From assembly GCA_963662155.1 (NCBI GenBank), contig OY759268.1, forward strand, positions 3,207,501 through 3,271,500: a DNA stretch of 64,000 bases. Reading direction: 5' to 3'. Each line of letters opens with the position of its first letter. Within the stretch, counting starts at the first letter, position 1. The notes under the pieces are model-generated. The model was not told the DNA's origin and did not search any database. It worked only from the letters and a program-made list of their open reading frames with translations. Below, in pieces: positions 13,164 to 24,726 of the stretch. Source of the stretch: Lamellibrachia columna (taxonomy: Eukaryota > Annelida > Polychaeta > Sabellida > Siboglinidae). The position numbers and the translations under genes are program-made.

Positions 13164-14268
13164 AGGTCGATTTTCACACTTGATAAATCATAGATCATGT
13201 ACACTAGATTTACATAGCACTGCGAACCAATGAAGCCTGCTTACTGTCCCTTTGAATATACTAATGAGTTTATTTTTAAATTAGTATTCAAATAATTGCT
13301 TGATTTTCAGAACCAAACGTGGCATAACTTTGTAAGAAAATTTGACATTTTTGACATTTAACAGGATTTAGGGTAAATTCCAATGATTCAGGTTTGTCCA
13401 ATTGTATTGTTTATGTGACTGCTTTCATACTTCTAGTTGATAAGATACAAGGCGAACGGCTTGATTTCGATACACCACCATAAAAGGGTATCACATGACC
13501 AGATGCCAGTCGCGGCCAGATTTGAAAATGCTGATCTACGCAGTGCTTCCAGTGGGTGTGACACAACCAAAATACAGCTATTCTGTCCAAATTTGTTACA
13601 CAATGTTGCTAACGCACTGGGCCACAAGACGAATATCACCAATGATCGCTCTAGTCCAAAATGGTTACCTGTTCCGTCACATACTTATGTCATACCCCCC
13701 AATTTTCGCAAACTTTCCATTTTGGCATCCGATCTGTATCATGATGTTCGTTATTGCTACTGCTGTCTGCCTTTTCCAAGCAAACTGTTCACTTTTCCTA
13801 TCAACCTGTGCCTATGGGAATGAGTATGTCTTATGTTAACCACTTCAGAGTTATGGTTAGCTACGTATGGGGTTAGCTAGAGATGGGGTTAGCCAGGCAT
13901 GTGGTTAGCTAAAGATGGGGTTAGCTACGGTTAGGGTTGCAAAGTACTGCACACAACATGAAATTGGTATTGATATGTGGTGAATAGACATTTTGGAAAG
14001 GCAACAGTTATTGTTGATATTAAAAATTGCTTATTGTACACTTTTAGCTTACCACAAGTTCTATAATGCTATTTTTAGCATATGAAAAATAAAAAAATTG
14101 TATTTATTAGCAATGAAATATCATATTGAACATCAACTTGCGCAATATATCAGCTCGTGCACATCAAACGTTATAGTACAATACTAAAATGTACATTTAT
14201 TTGACATGTTTTATATTTAGTAGATCGGTTATAAGACACCTCCTAAGGGAGACGGTTAATCAGTTTAA
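13164..14268. repeat. 2,087-bp repeat, copy 2, left part
   Basis: Nearly identical to 11077-12181, offset 2,087 bp. Homology stops at the phrase AATCAGTTTAA, after which 498 bp of unrelated sequence follow. One extra C at 13683-13688 changes the reading frame relative to copy 1, which argues against a protein being maintained. Confidence 0.9.
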
Positions 14269-14766
14269 GTAAATAAATCACTTTATCTTATATATATATA
14301 TTAGCTAATGTAAACGATAGCTCGATGCACGGGTTGAATGACCTGTAAACAAACTCCCTTTTATCACTCGTTGAGTTTGAATCCGGGAAAAAAAAATACT
14401 ACCTCTGTTAACAACAACGGTTTCTTAATATATGTATACAAGAAGTTGGTGAACAATATATGTATAATACTAATACTTATTCTAACCAATATTCACTGTT
14501 ACTGACTATTCACTATGTTATCTAAATTTTCGAATTGTAAACACCCCTATTAACGCTCGCTGAATTCCCTGACAGAATCCGAAACTAACTTACTCTAAAA
14601 TACTCCCTCTGACTAATAATTAACAAAACCTGTTTCCTAATATATGTCTACAATACGTTTGTGTATAATATATATGCAATAGTAATACTTATTCTATTTG
14701 ATATTCCACGTATTTCTGTAAATGATCTACACCAAATTCAAGTCGCTGCACCAAGTCCAAGTAGCC
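14269..14766. repeat. 498-bp insert with an internal duplication
   Basis: Interrupts the second copy of the 2,087-bp repeat. It holds two diverged halves: 14315-14490 and about 14530-14700 share TTAATATATGT, a following ATAATACTAATACTTATTCT-like tract, and TACTCCCTCTG/TACTACCTCTG. A TA tract lies at 14291-14302. No coding potential or terminal repeats seen; it may be a dimeric short element. Confidence 0.6.
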
Positions 14767-15870
14767 GGTATTGATATGTGGTGAATAGACATTTTGGAAA
14801 GGCAACAGTTATTGTTGATATTAAAAATTTCTTATTGTACACTTTTAGCTTACCACAAGTTCTATAATGCTATTTTTAGCATATGAAAAATAAAAAAATT
14901 GTATTTATTAGCAATGAAATATCATATTGAACATCAACTTGCGCAATATATCAGCTCGTGCACATCAAACATTATAGTACAATACTAAAATGTACATTTA
15001 TTTGACATGTTTTATATTTAGTAGATCGGTTATAAGACACCTCCTAAGGGAGACTGTTAATCAGTTTAAATAGTAGCGGCGTTTAACCAGTAATGATCTT
15101 GTTCACTAGATGGAATCTATAACATATATATAATAATATAATATTATCCAGTCTGACACCGACAATTGTCTGAGTCAAACACGCACAACATGGGACAGGT
15201 TAGCAACCGTTTTTATTTATTTTCCAAAATATGAGCCCTAATTATATTATCATAATTGCAAATTATAAAAATTATAAGAAATTTGTTATAACAAACTAAT
15301 AATTTCATCCAAATTATGTGTAATATACACAATGAAGCTAATAACAACGACCAAAACATAAGCATATCAACATTTTATAACCGTGTTTGTGACCCCGACT
15401 TCCGTCTATTTAAATAGGAGTCAGACCACAGTTGAAAATTGCATTGGTGGCCATGTTAACGTTTTGTTAGTTTATAAGAAAACGTGAGCACTAAAAATTC
15501 TGAAACTTTTTCACAGCAACTGCCATCATGTCTTTGACATGCTGACCAAGTTTTACCAAAATCACATACTTCCAGCTCTTTTAAAACGCCCCGACGTGCG
15601 ATGCCCATCAATTTTGACAAAAATAGCTTTGTATTCATGCGCCCACATGGCCCATAGCAGAAAAATTCCCATAAATCCCTCCGCCTTTTAAACTCTAACA
15701 AAAATGCACCATTTCACAGCCAATAGCTTCTACAAACAAACCTGTGAATATGCCTGCTCAATTGCACTTATGTCACATATGAATTCTTTAAATTCACATA
15801 TCGCAATTTAATACGCCCTACATTCGTGTGAAACAATAAACAGGAAGGTCAACTGTGGTCTTACCCCTTA
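14767..15870. repeat. 2,087-bp repeat, right part (copy 2/3)
   Basis: Colinear with 11878-12976 at an offset of 2,889 bp. It overlaps the left part of copy 2 by about 304 bp (13965-14268 is repeated at 14767-15070), so that stretch is present three times in the cluster. Homology ends with GGTCAACTGTGGTCTTACCC, which is duplicated again just downstream (15885-15908). Confidence 0.88.
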
Positions 15871-16764
15871 ATACGCCCTACATTCGGAAGGTCAACTGTG
15901 GTCTTACCCCAAAAGCGGCAATGTCGGCAAGAAAAGGGTAAAAAGGGTGACCGGCTACACATCCTATTTGCTCTTTAACGTCATAACCAGTTTAGTTGTT
16001 TAGTCGCTACTAAGACACACTTTAATACCACGGGCAACTGAATCAACTTGGGCCTTTGTAACTAATATTTTATATACTAACTAAAGGGTATGCAACAAGG
16101 AATGCCACCACTCACCTTTCAACATCCGTATATGAGCTTTGCAATGCATAATCCGATTACTACGATCACACACACACATGTCCAAATGAATAAACTTTCA
16201 CTATACCTACTTTTGATTACACATATGTCTGTATTTCTTAACGAAAAGACATATTTTAACGACTGCGCGCGTAAAAGTATATACGACGAAACGTCACCAC
16301 GTGACAACGCAGACGAAAGTGAGGTGCAGCACACTTTATTACCAAAATAGTCGACCCTACATAAAGTCAGCACCGTCTCTGTCTGACAACTTCTACGTGG
16401 GGTGACATTTGTGCGGTTATATTTTTGATCTATCAATTAAGACGTCGGAAAAAATAACCTTTTGGTAAGTCATATATGCAATTTAAGGTTTACGCAAAAT
16501 GTGTCCACTGAAAGTTGTTGTACATTTATTTCTGGGAGTATAGGAAGAGAAGGGCGTAGAACTACTATTGCTCTGTCCTGCAAACGTACAACGCACTTTG
16601 TAAAAAATATTCCATATGAGTTTATGAGCTTGTAATTTTTTTCCCTGCCAGCATGTTGCAACGAGTGCACATATCATAATATTTTAACTCGAAAATATGA
16701 TGCTGTAATTCCACAATGAATAAAAAATGTTTTGTGTGTTTTTAGATGGTTAGACAACTACAAT

Positions 16765-16766
<2 letters not shown>

Positions 16767-16855
<89 letters not shown>
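16767..16855. repeat. (AT)n microsatellite
   Basis: About 89 bp of pure AT dinucleotides in the first copy of the 752-bp duplication. The corresponding tract in the second copy (17519-17565) is only 47 bp, so the two have drifted in length since the duplication. Confidence 0.98.
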
Positions 16856-16859
<4 letters not shown>

Positions 16860-17516
16860 TATTTATACCGTGTATAAAGATAATGAATGTATGCAATGCA
16901 TAATCCGATTACTACGATCACACACACACATGTCCAAATGAATAAACTTTCAATATACCTACTTTTGATTACACATATGTCTGTATTTCTTAACGAAAAG
17001 ACATATTTTAACGACTGCGCGCGTAAAAGTATATACGACGAAACGTCACCACGTGACAACGCAGACGAAAGTGAGGTGCAGCACACTTTATTACCAAAAT
17101 AGTCGACCCTACATAAAGTCAGCACCGTCTCTGTCTGACAACTTCTACGTGGGGTGACATTTGTGCGGTTATATTTTTTATCTATCAATTAAGACGTCGG
17201 AAAAAATAACCTTTTGGTAAGTCATATATGCAATTTAAGGTTTACGCAAAATTTGTCCACTGAAAGTTGTTGTACATTTATTTCTGGGAGTGTAGGAAGA
17301 GAAGGGCGTAGAACTACTATTGCTCTGTCCTGCAAACGTACAACGCACTTTGTAAAAAATATTCCATATGAGTTTATGAGCTTGTAATTTTTTTCCCTGC
17401 CAGCATGTTGCAACGAGTGCACATATCATAATATTTTAACTCGAAAATATGATGCTGTAATTCCACAATGAATAAAAAATGTTTTGAGTGTTTTTAGATG
17501 GTTAGACAACTACAAT

Positions 17517-17518
<2 letters not shown>

Positions 17519-17565
<47 letters not shown>
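17519..17565. repeat. (AT)n microsatellite
   Basis: Pure AT tract of 47 bp, the paralogue of the longer tract at 16767-16855, followed by the same AATTATATTTATACCGTGTA. Confidence 0.98.
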
Positions 17566-17569
<4 letters not shown>

Positions 17570-17621
17570 TATTTATACCGTGTATAAAGATAATGAATGT
17601 ATGCATGTGTGCATGTGTGCA

Positions 17622-17880
<259 letters not shown>

Positions 17881-17920
17881 TCTGCCTCTACACATGTGAT
17901 TTTATATTTATATTTCACAG

Positions 17921-18000
17921 AAATTTCCAAGATGATGCACCCCGAAGAAGAAGTATTATGGCTGTGTAAAAACGGCCATAATGTCCTAATTACTGGACAG
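17921..18000 (+). CDS. Putative exon of a P-loop (PIF1-helicase-like) ATPase, partial
   Basis: An acceptor TATATTTCACAG ends at 17920. The following 80 bp read in one frame as a peptide with MMHPEEEVLWLC, then KNGHNVLITGQ (first ATG at 17932). The segment LxLxxxGxNVxITGxA is what precedes the Walker A loop (AGTGKS/T) in PIF1-type helicases and related P-loop ATPases. The loop itself is not encoded: after GQ the sequence is GCAAGGCAGTATAT. Either CAG|GCAAGG is a GC-type splice donor and the loop lies in the next exon, or a donor GTATAT follows two codons later. No downstream exon with the loop was found in the window, because a transposon and satellites follow, so this may be a stranded gene fragment. 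The family assignment rests on about 25 residues. Confidence 0.45.
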
Positions 18001-18340
18001 GCAAGGCAGTATATATTAAATATAAATTACTCTGTTATGGTAACTTTTAGCCACTTTTATGTTACATAACTGGACGGTTCTCGCAGAACTCGACAGGTTT
18101 TGCCGCTTCATCAGCCTTTTGGCGACTACGGCGCCTCGTGCGTTTGCGTTAAAATTGACAATCTTCTCCCGTCGGTCGTCTCGGGCATATGCCCTAATCA
18201 TGTGCAGATATACCCCAGTGCAGTAAGTTAATAAGTTCATCTACACAACGTGACGTCATGATTGTGACGGAACGCTTATACTTAACAGTTAATCGCTAGA
18301 TGGCGAAACTATCTTATCATTTACCATTGAAGTCGCCACA
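18001..18340 (-). other. CpG-bearing stretch with a short minus-strand frame
   Basis: Gene-free on the plus strand. On the minus strand 18016-18240 is open for 74 codons, starting inside the 68-bp repeat, with a basic stretch ARDDRREKIVNFNANARG. CpG is common between 18085 and 18190 in contrast to the AT-rich surroundings. It might be the first exon or promoter of an unknown minus-strand gene, but no splice structure or domain confirms this. Confidence 0.3.
18195..18262. repeat. 68-bp direct repeat, left copy (contains a CRE-like site)
   Basis: Perfectly identical to 26197-26264. Holds the palindrome TGACGTCA (18251-18258), the classical cAMP-response/ATF site. The two copies bracket the TTAA-flanked element, leaving 78 bp on the left and 65 bp on the right between repeat and element. 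Confidence 0.93.
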
Positions 18341-18535
18341 TTAAAGGGGGGGTGAAGCACTCGAACAACCATAGCCCAAACATAATAACATACCATTTAC
18401 AGTATATATCACCCTTATATGATGGGCGCAACGCCACGGTAATTTTGTAATATCCTTTTTAACTTTGCCATTATCTTCGCTGGGCGGCGCCATATTGCTC
18501 TGCGGAGGGCTCAGCGGCAGAGTGGTTTGAGTACG
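18341..18535 (+). repeat. Left terminal inverted repeat of the TTAA element
   Basis: Pairs with 25940-26131. Reading inward it begins TTAAAGGGG and reaches GAGTGGTTTGAGT about 180 bp in, the same distance as at the right end. Identity between the arms is patchy. Confidence 0.65.
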
Positions 18536-18591
18536 AGCTCCTGGCACCGCGTTCACACAGTAAAAACCTCTCGGAAAAACGGCCGAAACGC

Positions 18592-18827
18592 ATGGAAAAT
18601 CGAATAAAAAGAAAACTAGTGTGCACTGGATGGCTCCTGGATATATCAACTAGTACTACAAATGCAAGGAAAAAACTTTTGATCGACTTCCGAGGAAGAA
18701 TTTGCAGCGGAAAATGTGGTTGCAAATGCGGAAATTGCCGTGTCCGCCAGCCGCAGGCTCTGCGAGTGACCACTTTTTCCGATGCAGATTACAAGACAAA
18801 AGACTATGTGATGAGCATGGACAGACG
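18592..18827 (+). CDS. Putative first exon of the TTAA element's gene
   Basis: Open from ATG at 18592 to a good donor (ACG|GTGAGC) at 18828, giving 78 complete codons. The peptide is basic and has a cysteine cluster, RICSGKCGCKCGNCRV, around residues 36-51, which could bind metal, followed by a charged tail with DADYKTKDYVMSMDR. GC content and CpG are clearly above the flanks. I do not recognise the domain with certainty. Its position just inside the left inverted repeat fits the N-terminal exon of the transposon's protein. The opposite strand is also open here (18471-18773); I prefer the plus strand because of the donor and the continuing exon. Confidence 0.42.
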
Positions 18828-18923
18828 GTGAGCATCAATATGTCATTCTTGGTCAAAGACACCGTTCAATCTTAGATCTTTTTTCGCATATGACCATGCA
18901 TCTACAGACTATTCTGCGACAAG

Positions 18924-18980
18924 GAAACGTCAGATATCAGAGGGCAGAGCGATGCGTAGGAAGCGACGAGCCGAAACCAG
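18924..18980 (+). CDS. Putative second exon, basic (nuclear-localisation-like) segment
   Basis: If an acceptor at GCGACAAG|G is used, the frame from the preceding exon continues as RKRQISEGRAMRRKRRAETR up to a donor CCAG|GTTAGT at 18981. The intron would be only 96 bp. A more obvious acceptor, CTACAG at 18902-18907, joins in a frame with a stop (TAG at 18957), so the exon start is uncertain. The arginine/lysine clusters look like a nuclear localisation signal, which would suit a DNA-binding or transposase protein. Confidence 0.3.
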
Positions 18981-19932
18981 GTTAGTAAATTGGATTACCG
19001 TTACCATTGTGACTTATCACTACGATTACAATATAGTTCCACCCCAATAAGCACAGCTGTGCTTCAACGTCAGCATATATATGACCCACAGTAAATCGAA
19101 ATGTATGAATACAATAAAGTGCGAGTAAGTGTTAATAGTTTGATATAATTACGAGTGTTTTCCAATCCGCCGATTTATTTTCGACGTGATCAGACGTACC
19201 GTCAATACGTGGCCGTATTCAAAACAATAACAATAACTCAGTAATGAGGCCATGGCGTATGTAGTACTATGTACTAGGCAAAATTATTCAAGAAAATAAT
19301 TTGATATTATTTATTGACAGTCATAATAAGTCTCAGACTCCTGTGTTCTAAATGCCTAGAGAGCAAGCGGCAAGCGTAAGGCTAAGCCTCGGGGGGGTGG
19401 GGGTTAGATGCATGGGAGAAACACGACGAAAAGACAGTATAGACTATAGTGCAACATAAGCCTACTGTTGATGTTTACATTTCAAATTCTTTATGGAAAT
19501 ATTTAAAATATACAAATACTTTCATTGTGATTAAGTGCAAATGCAGTTACAAAAACTTTTTAAAAGTATTTAAATATTTAAGTAAAATGCATTTCACCCA
19601 TGTAATGTCTAGCTGGAAAGGAAACTAACAAAGGCATCGTCATCTACCCAGTTGAACACTGTCAGATTACATGTCTGCTTTCTATAATGACACTTTACAA
19701 TTTCTGTCTGAATTCTTGTGACTTGACAATAAGGCAAAATTATATAAAATTAATTTGCTTTATTGATCAGATTAAACCCCACATGTAATAACCGGAAGTT
19801 CATAGAGATGTATTAATTACATTTTATTCTAAGTCGACTGATAACACTGTAATGAATATCGTGGGGGGAGGGGGCAACTGTCAGCAACCCACAATAGTAT
19901 TAGTACAAGCTATACATATGACGGAAGTATAT
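18981..19932. other. Intron-like spacer, no gene seen
   Basis: AT-rich sequence between the candidate exons and the nested hAT-like element. A short G-rich patch (GGGGGGGTGGGGGTT) begins at 19391, and a second G run lies at about 19862-19874. No exon with both splice signals and a credible frame was found. Confidence 0.6.
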
Positions 19933-20128
19933 CAGGCATGGGGTCAATTCTGTTTTGTCAATTCCAAAAAATCAGTTCTAATTCCGCCTTGCAAAAAATC
20001 AATTCCAACTGTTAAAATGCTAGGCTAAAGAAAAATTCAAATCCAATTCGTTTTAACACAGTTTTATTTGTCACGTGTGCACAATCATATTTAATTAGAT
20101 ATGATTAAAAAATTATTGTTCGTTAAAT

Positions 20129-20336
<208 letters not shown>

Positions 20337-20504
20337 CAGGTTTGCCATAAAAAACTTTAAAATGGCATCCAGCCATTTCATATGTACTTTCTGCTGCGAC
20401 ACCTCTCCTGGATTTTTGCTAACAAAACCAGACATTTTGGACAGCCCTGGACAGTTGGGTCATTAATCTGAGTTTTGAACAGTTTCCCCTGTTTATATCG
20501 GGTC

Positions 20505-20605
20505 CAGGTCATTTGCCCCCCTTCCGGACATTTGCCCCTTTGTCACTTGCCCCCCAGACATTAGCCCCTTGCCTTATTCAAAATCTTGACATTTGCCCCC
20601 TGACC
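20505..20605. repeat. TTTGCCCC-motif cluster
   Basis: The phrase GACATTTGCCCC or a near variant (CATTTGCCCCCC, CACTTGCCCCCC, GACATTAGCCCC) occurs five times within about 100 bp at irregular spacing. It lies in the hAT-like element upstream of the FLYWCH remnant. Function unknown; it could be a degenerate minisatellite. Confidence 0.6.
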
Positions 20606-20979
20606 GTAGCTTCTGGATTATTTGTAAGTTTTTTTAAGAAATGTTTTTTTAACTTCTGAACATGAATTCAAGATATATATTACCCTAATTGCAATTAATG
20701 TTCTTTGTGCCAGATCAGCCAAGTAAATTACTTTATGTAGTTGGAGATGATCCTGTAATCAAAGGATTATCTTTATTGCAATTGTGGAAGAAGCCAGTGA
20801 CATTAGGACCTGGACATGTTAGGACAATTGAGGATATTTGAAAGAAGCCATCTCAACAAGGTTTCTTTTGAATTGCATTTACCATGGAGAGTTGGAGTGA
20901 CTCCATTTTCCTATAAAACTGGATGCACAAGCCAGAGTTGTCAGAATTCACTTATAACTTCACCATGGAAATTACTACT

Positions 20980-21324
20980 AGCATTTGAGGAGGTCAGAAG
21001 CTATGTTTTGAGTGTCATTCCTACACCAAGAAGGGGGACCAACAAGATTACTCTTCATTGGGAGTGAAGCCAGCGTCGATCCTGATCATGCAAGGGTGCT
21101 GTGGTCACTGATCTGATCTCCAGATCCAGAATGTGATCAACAAGACTGCCTGCAACCATGATGGTGACACGGCACAGATAGAAGCTGCCAAGGTCCGTGA
21201 GTACCTGAAAACCAAGGCAGCTAATACCAGGGGCACTCCAAACCAGCTGATCTCTGACTCGTTTCTGTCCACCACTGTTTGTGGAAGCATCACCCCAAGA
21301 ACCCATCTTCCACCACTGATCTGA
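20980..21324 (+). pseudogene. FLYWCH-type zinc-finger pseudogene fragment
   Basis: Two adjoining frames together give a recognisable FLYWCH-domain end. In the first frame RRGTNKITLHWE is followed by TGA (21065-21067) where a zinc-binding Cys is expected, then SQRRS, a second TGA (21083-21085), then SCKGAVVTD. After a frameshift between about 21113 and 21130 comes IQNVINKTACNHDGDTAQ, then IEAAKVREYLKTKAANTRG and TPNQLISDSF. The pattern W-x-C-x-QRR-x-C-K-G-x-x-V-T followed by x-H and an EAAK helix matches FLYWCH zinc fingers, common in animal genes, some of them related to Mutator-like transposases. The final H-x-H is C-N-H here. Two stops and a frameshift show it is dead. Confidence 0.7.
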
Positions 21325-22257
21325 CTATCAATGATACCTGGAAGACAACTTGTGACAAAATCATCTCATACACACTCCAGGGGATAGGCCATTGCATTAG
21401 GCTAAAGTGACTTCGACTTGTCATTGAATGTTGTTATTGTAGTAATAATGATAAAACTGCAAACTGATTTTCACTTGTCAACTATCATAGAAAAAAGGGG
21501 CAGATGTCCGGGCGGGGGGGAGAGCAAATATACTAGGAGGCAGATTTATATCGCTATCAGTTGTGGTATCATTGATATTTCATCAAATTTACTGGAAAGT
21601 TTGAGTCTTCAACATCCTAATCTCCAACATGTATTCTCCATGGGGACATTTTTAATTACTACAAAGGGCAAACCCTACAGCCACATGTAACAGCATTGTA
21701 CAGGTGACCAGTGACATGTTTAGTATGGGAAACTTGTGGGCTGAACATTAGGCTTGGATAAACAAGGGGCTGCATTCAAGTGGGGCAGGCTTCCTCTCTC
21801 ACACAAAGGGAATTGAGCAGGCAGGTGCCCTTAATTGGCAATCTCTGTAAATAAACCTTGTACACTGAGAAAGAAAATGAGGCCTGAATGGTCTGATTTT
21901 GGTTTTACTGTCTGTTACAGTAACTTAGTATTTCTTTTTGATGCAAATGCTTGATTATACTGTTCTTGGTCACAATGTTTCAATACCAGAGTAGACAGTG
22001 TCTATGCTGTACTGTTGACAACTTCCTAGCTGTTACCAGATTCAGGGTGACATGCTAATAGCAGACAAATATAATTTTAAAAGTAATATAAGTAAATATA
22101 AAGGTAAATATTAACAGTATCAAGTCAATAATTCCAACAAAATCAATTCCAATTCCAAAAAAAAATTCAATTTTTTTTTTTTTTTCAGTCAATTCCAATT
22201 CTGGAACTAGAATTGAGGGTCAGTTCCAATTCCAGAATGGAATTGACCACATGCCTG

Positions 22258-22445
22258 AAGTATATTCATGACAATATCTTGTCTCTGTGTACTACAGCAA
22301 CAGTCATGAACAGTATAATTGAATTGAAACAAGCTTATATCTGTGGGGCTTTTGTCGGGAGGGGCTTTTGTCCATGCACCATACTATCTAGCAGATGCTT
22401 TCAGTATAATACCTAATAATTATATATATATTTACATATATACAC

Positions 22446-22487
<42 letters not shown>

Positions 22488-23056
22488 GTGTGGGCAGGTA
22501 TGTGTGTGTGCGTGCAGCATTTATAAGGTAAAGATGTCACAAGCATAGATCTGCATTTGGTCCAATAACAATATTCATGCAATATGTTATCTAAATCGAG
22601 TATCAGATATAAAATAAGGAACCCCATAGAAAGTGTACCTATGGGTCCATATTTTGTTATGGAATTTGGACCCCTTCTAAAATTTTGACCTCCCTGGCCC
22701 ATTGAAAACAGTGCAATGTTGATTAGATAATATAATGCACTTTGGAGCTAGGATGCTACAATTTTGGTTACATGCGTTTGGTTATGTTACCAGTGGCATT
22801 CGTCAAACTGACCAAACAGATTCATTAAAAACATTAAGAGATCAGTGAAAGACCCATTGGTTGAATTAACATGGCTCCATAGGGAAAATGCTTTTCCCTG
22901 TGGTTGATTACTTTATACATTCTATATGACACTGGCACCCTTATATTCTAAAAATAATATATACAAGAGAAAGTTTCTCACATTGTGATTCATTTTTATT
23001 ATGCAAAAGATTAATTTTGTAAAATGTTCAAGTCACTGTATGTGTAATCTTTTCAG
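22258..23056. other. Spacer with an AT microsatellite
   Basis: Inside the TTAA element. A TA-rich tract with ATATATATGTATAT and interspersed ACAT lies at 22419-22487, followed by GTGTGTGTGCGTGC. No supportable exon until the acceptor at 23056. Confidence 0.6.
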
Positions 23057-23534
23057 ATGAAGGATTCACCATTGGTTCGTACAAGTACAGGTACTAGTTT
23101 TGAGGCATCCAGCGCTATGGGTGATGCCGTCAATCTTTACATTACGGGTGTCACCTTTAGTGCCATCACTGCTACTACTGCTGTGACACCACATACAACT
23201 GATGCTGAAATGCAAATCGATCCGGTAACGATATTTCAAGTGCGACACTTCGCGAATGCTGCTGTAGTCACGGATGACATTATTGCACCAATGAACGTTG
23301 ATCATGACTACTCCTATGTGAAGCTTCCATCAGATTCAGTGAGAATAAAGACATTGGTGCAGATGATGCACACTATGTGATAACAGCGACATAACCGAGG
23401 GTGACTCAAGCAGCTCCGACACCTATGAGAAAGAGAAGAAGTTTGTCATTCGTGAGAAAAACTTATGTCACTTTTCTGCACCTGCCACACACCAAACAGC
23501 CATAAACTGTGACACAGGTTGTACTCATGTCTGA
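23057..23534 (+). pseudogene. Transposase-like exon, Kolobok-type linker, frameshifted
   Basis: A strong acceptor ATCTTTTCAG ends at 23056. The first frame stays open to 23380 (about 107 codons) and ends near DHDYSYVKLPSDS. From 23379 the next frame continues as DNSDITEGDSSSSDTYEK and EKEKKFVIREKNL, then through NCDTG to a TGA at 23532. The switch in the middle of an acidic, serine-rich linker suggests one or two small indels in a once continuous exon. An acidic linker leading to EKKFxV is, from memory, how the region ahead of the DDE core begins in Kolobok-type transposase proteins of aquatic animals. The core itself was not found. It fits the surrounding TTAA element as host, but the assignment needs a profile search. 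Confidence 0.48.
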
Positions 23535-23634
23535 TCTATCAGCCAAGGTCTTTCGGATACTGGGGTGTCTGTAAGGAAAGTGTGCTGATTTCTACCCCTG
23601 GATGAGTGAAAGGTGAATTGAATATGTTAGGTGT

Positions 23635-23990
23635 ACATGTACTATCAGTCAGAATAAGTAGTGTATTGGTGTATATTTAGTGCCAGTAGTGTATTGGAAC
23701 AGATGGTTGGTGTGCAAATACTATCAGTCAGAACAAGTAGTGTATTGATACATATGATTGGTGTACATTTACTGTCAGAAGAAGTAGTGAAATGGTGCAG
23801 ATTCCAGAATGAGATCATTGGTGTACATTTACTGTTGGTAGGAACAAGTAGTGTATTGGTATGCATGATTGGTGTACGTTTACTGTCAGTCAGAACAAGT
23901 AATATTATTACACATGATTGGTGTACATTTACTGTCCAATCAAAACAAGTAGTCTATTGCCATTGGTACAGATGATGATGGTGAAACAGT
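23635..23990. repeat. Irregular 49-60-bp minisatellite
   Basis: The phrase (G/C)ATTGGTGTACATTTACTGT recurs at 23756, 23816, 23867 and 23916, together with GAACAAGTAGTGTATTG. Spacings of 60, 51 and 49 bp show indels between units. Short frames here on both strands are repeat-driven and not genes. Confidence 0.8.
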
Positions 23991-24446
23991 TAAAATGCCT
24001 TGGCTTTATAAAGATTAATTATTTCCTAAGCTAAACTACCAGTATATTTGATATGTTGTGGCATAATAATGATGTGTGTAACTGTGATATCCATGTACCA
24101 GGTTGTATTTCCCGGTGGTAGAAGTCACTGTTTTTAGTCAATGTTTAGTCTAGGTTTCCGTCGTTCCAGTTAGCCTTATTTCTTTGGTAATTGTTTTTCT
24201 ATGTGAATAAACTGTTGATATATTTTATGTTGGTCTCAATATAAATGAAATTGTGTGTAGTGATATGCAAGATGCTGCAGGTAACATTTTTGTTGACAGA
24301 AGTGGGATATGGATAAGAAGGCATTCACATCATTCAGTTATTAATATTTTAGTGGGAATTTTTGTAGTTTTCCAGGTTGTTTTTCGACCTGCTGCATACT
24401 GTGGGTGCCTCACAATTTGTCTATATCAGACTATCAGTACACTCAC

Positions 24447-24563
24447 CTGTGTCAGGTCAATCTCCATAGCTAAACTTTCCATCAATTCAATTCGGTTCAG
24501 AATAGACATCACAGATCCTTCCCACATCGCAGGATGGGATTACTTGTCTTGCCTTTCCTGAGC
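24447..24563 (-). CDS. Putative 5' coding exon of an unknown minus-strand gene
   Basis: On the minus strand an acceptor TTATATTTCAG is followed by 117 bp and a perfect donor ACACAG|GTGAGT (GT at 24445-24446). From an ATG at 24509 the exon reads MSILNRIELMESLAMEIDLT and one further codon up to the donor, in frame. Upstream of the ATG all frames contain stops, so it would be the start exon with 5' UTR. I recognise no domain in these 21 residues and found no clear next exon. It could be a relic of a gene captured by the TTAA element or an unrelated chance pair of signals. Confidence 0.3.
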
Positions 24564-24726
24564 CTGAAATATAATTTGTCAGGGTTAGTTGATAGCACTA
24601 ATTCCATAATTACCATAATAGTTGCAAAACTGTGAACATTACATACTGTCAGTAGTTAATTATTGTTATTTAAATGATTACATTGCACCAAACAACAAGG
24701 TGTTATGGTGTGCTACAGAGAGGGGT

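Noticed and set aside
16742..17188. 148-codon minus-strand frame
   Set aside because: Its last third is Tyr-Ile from the AT tract and the rest overlaps the presumed promoter and first exon on the other strand; no domain.
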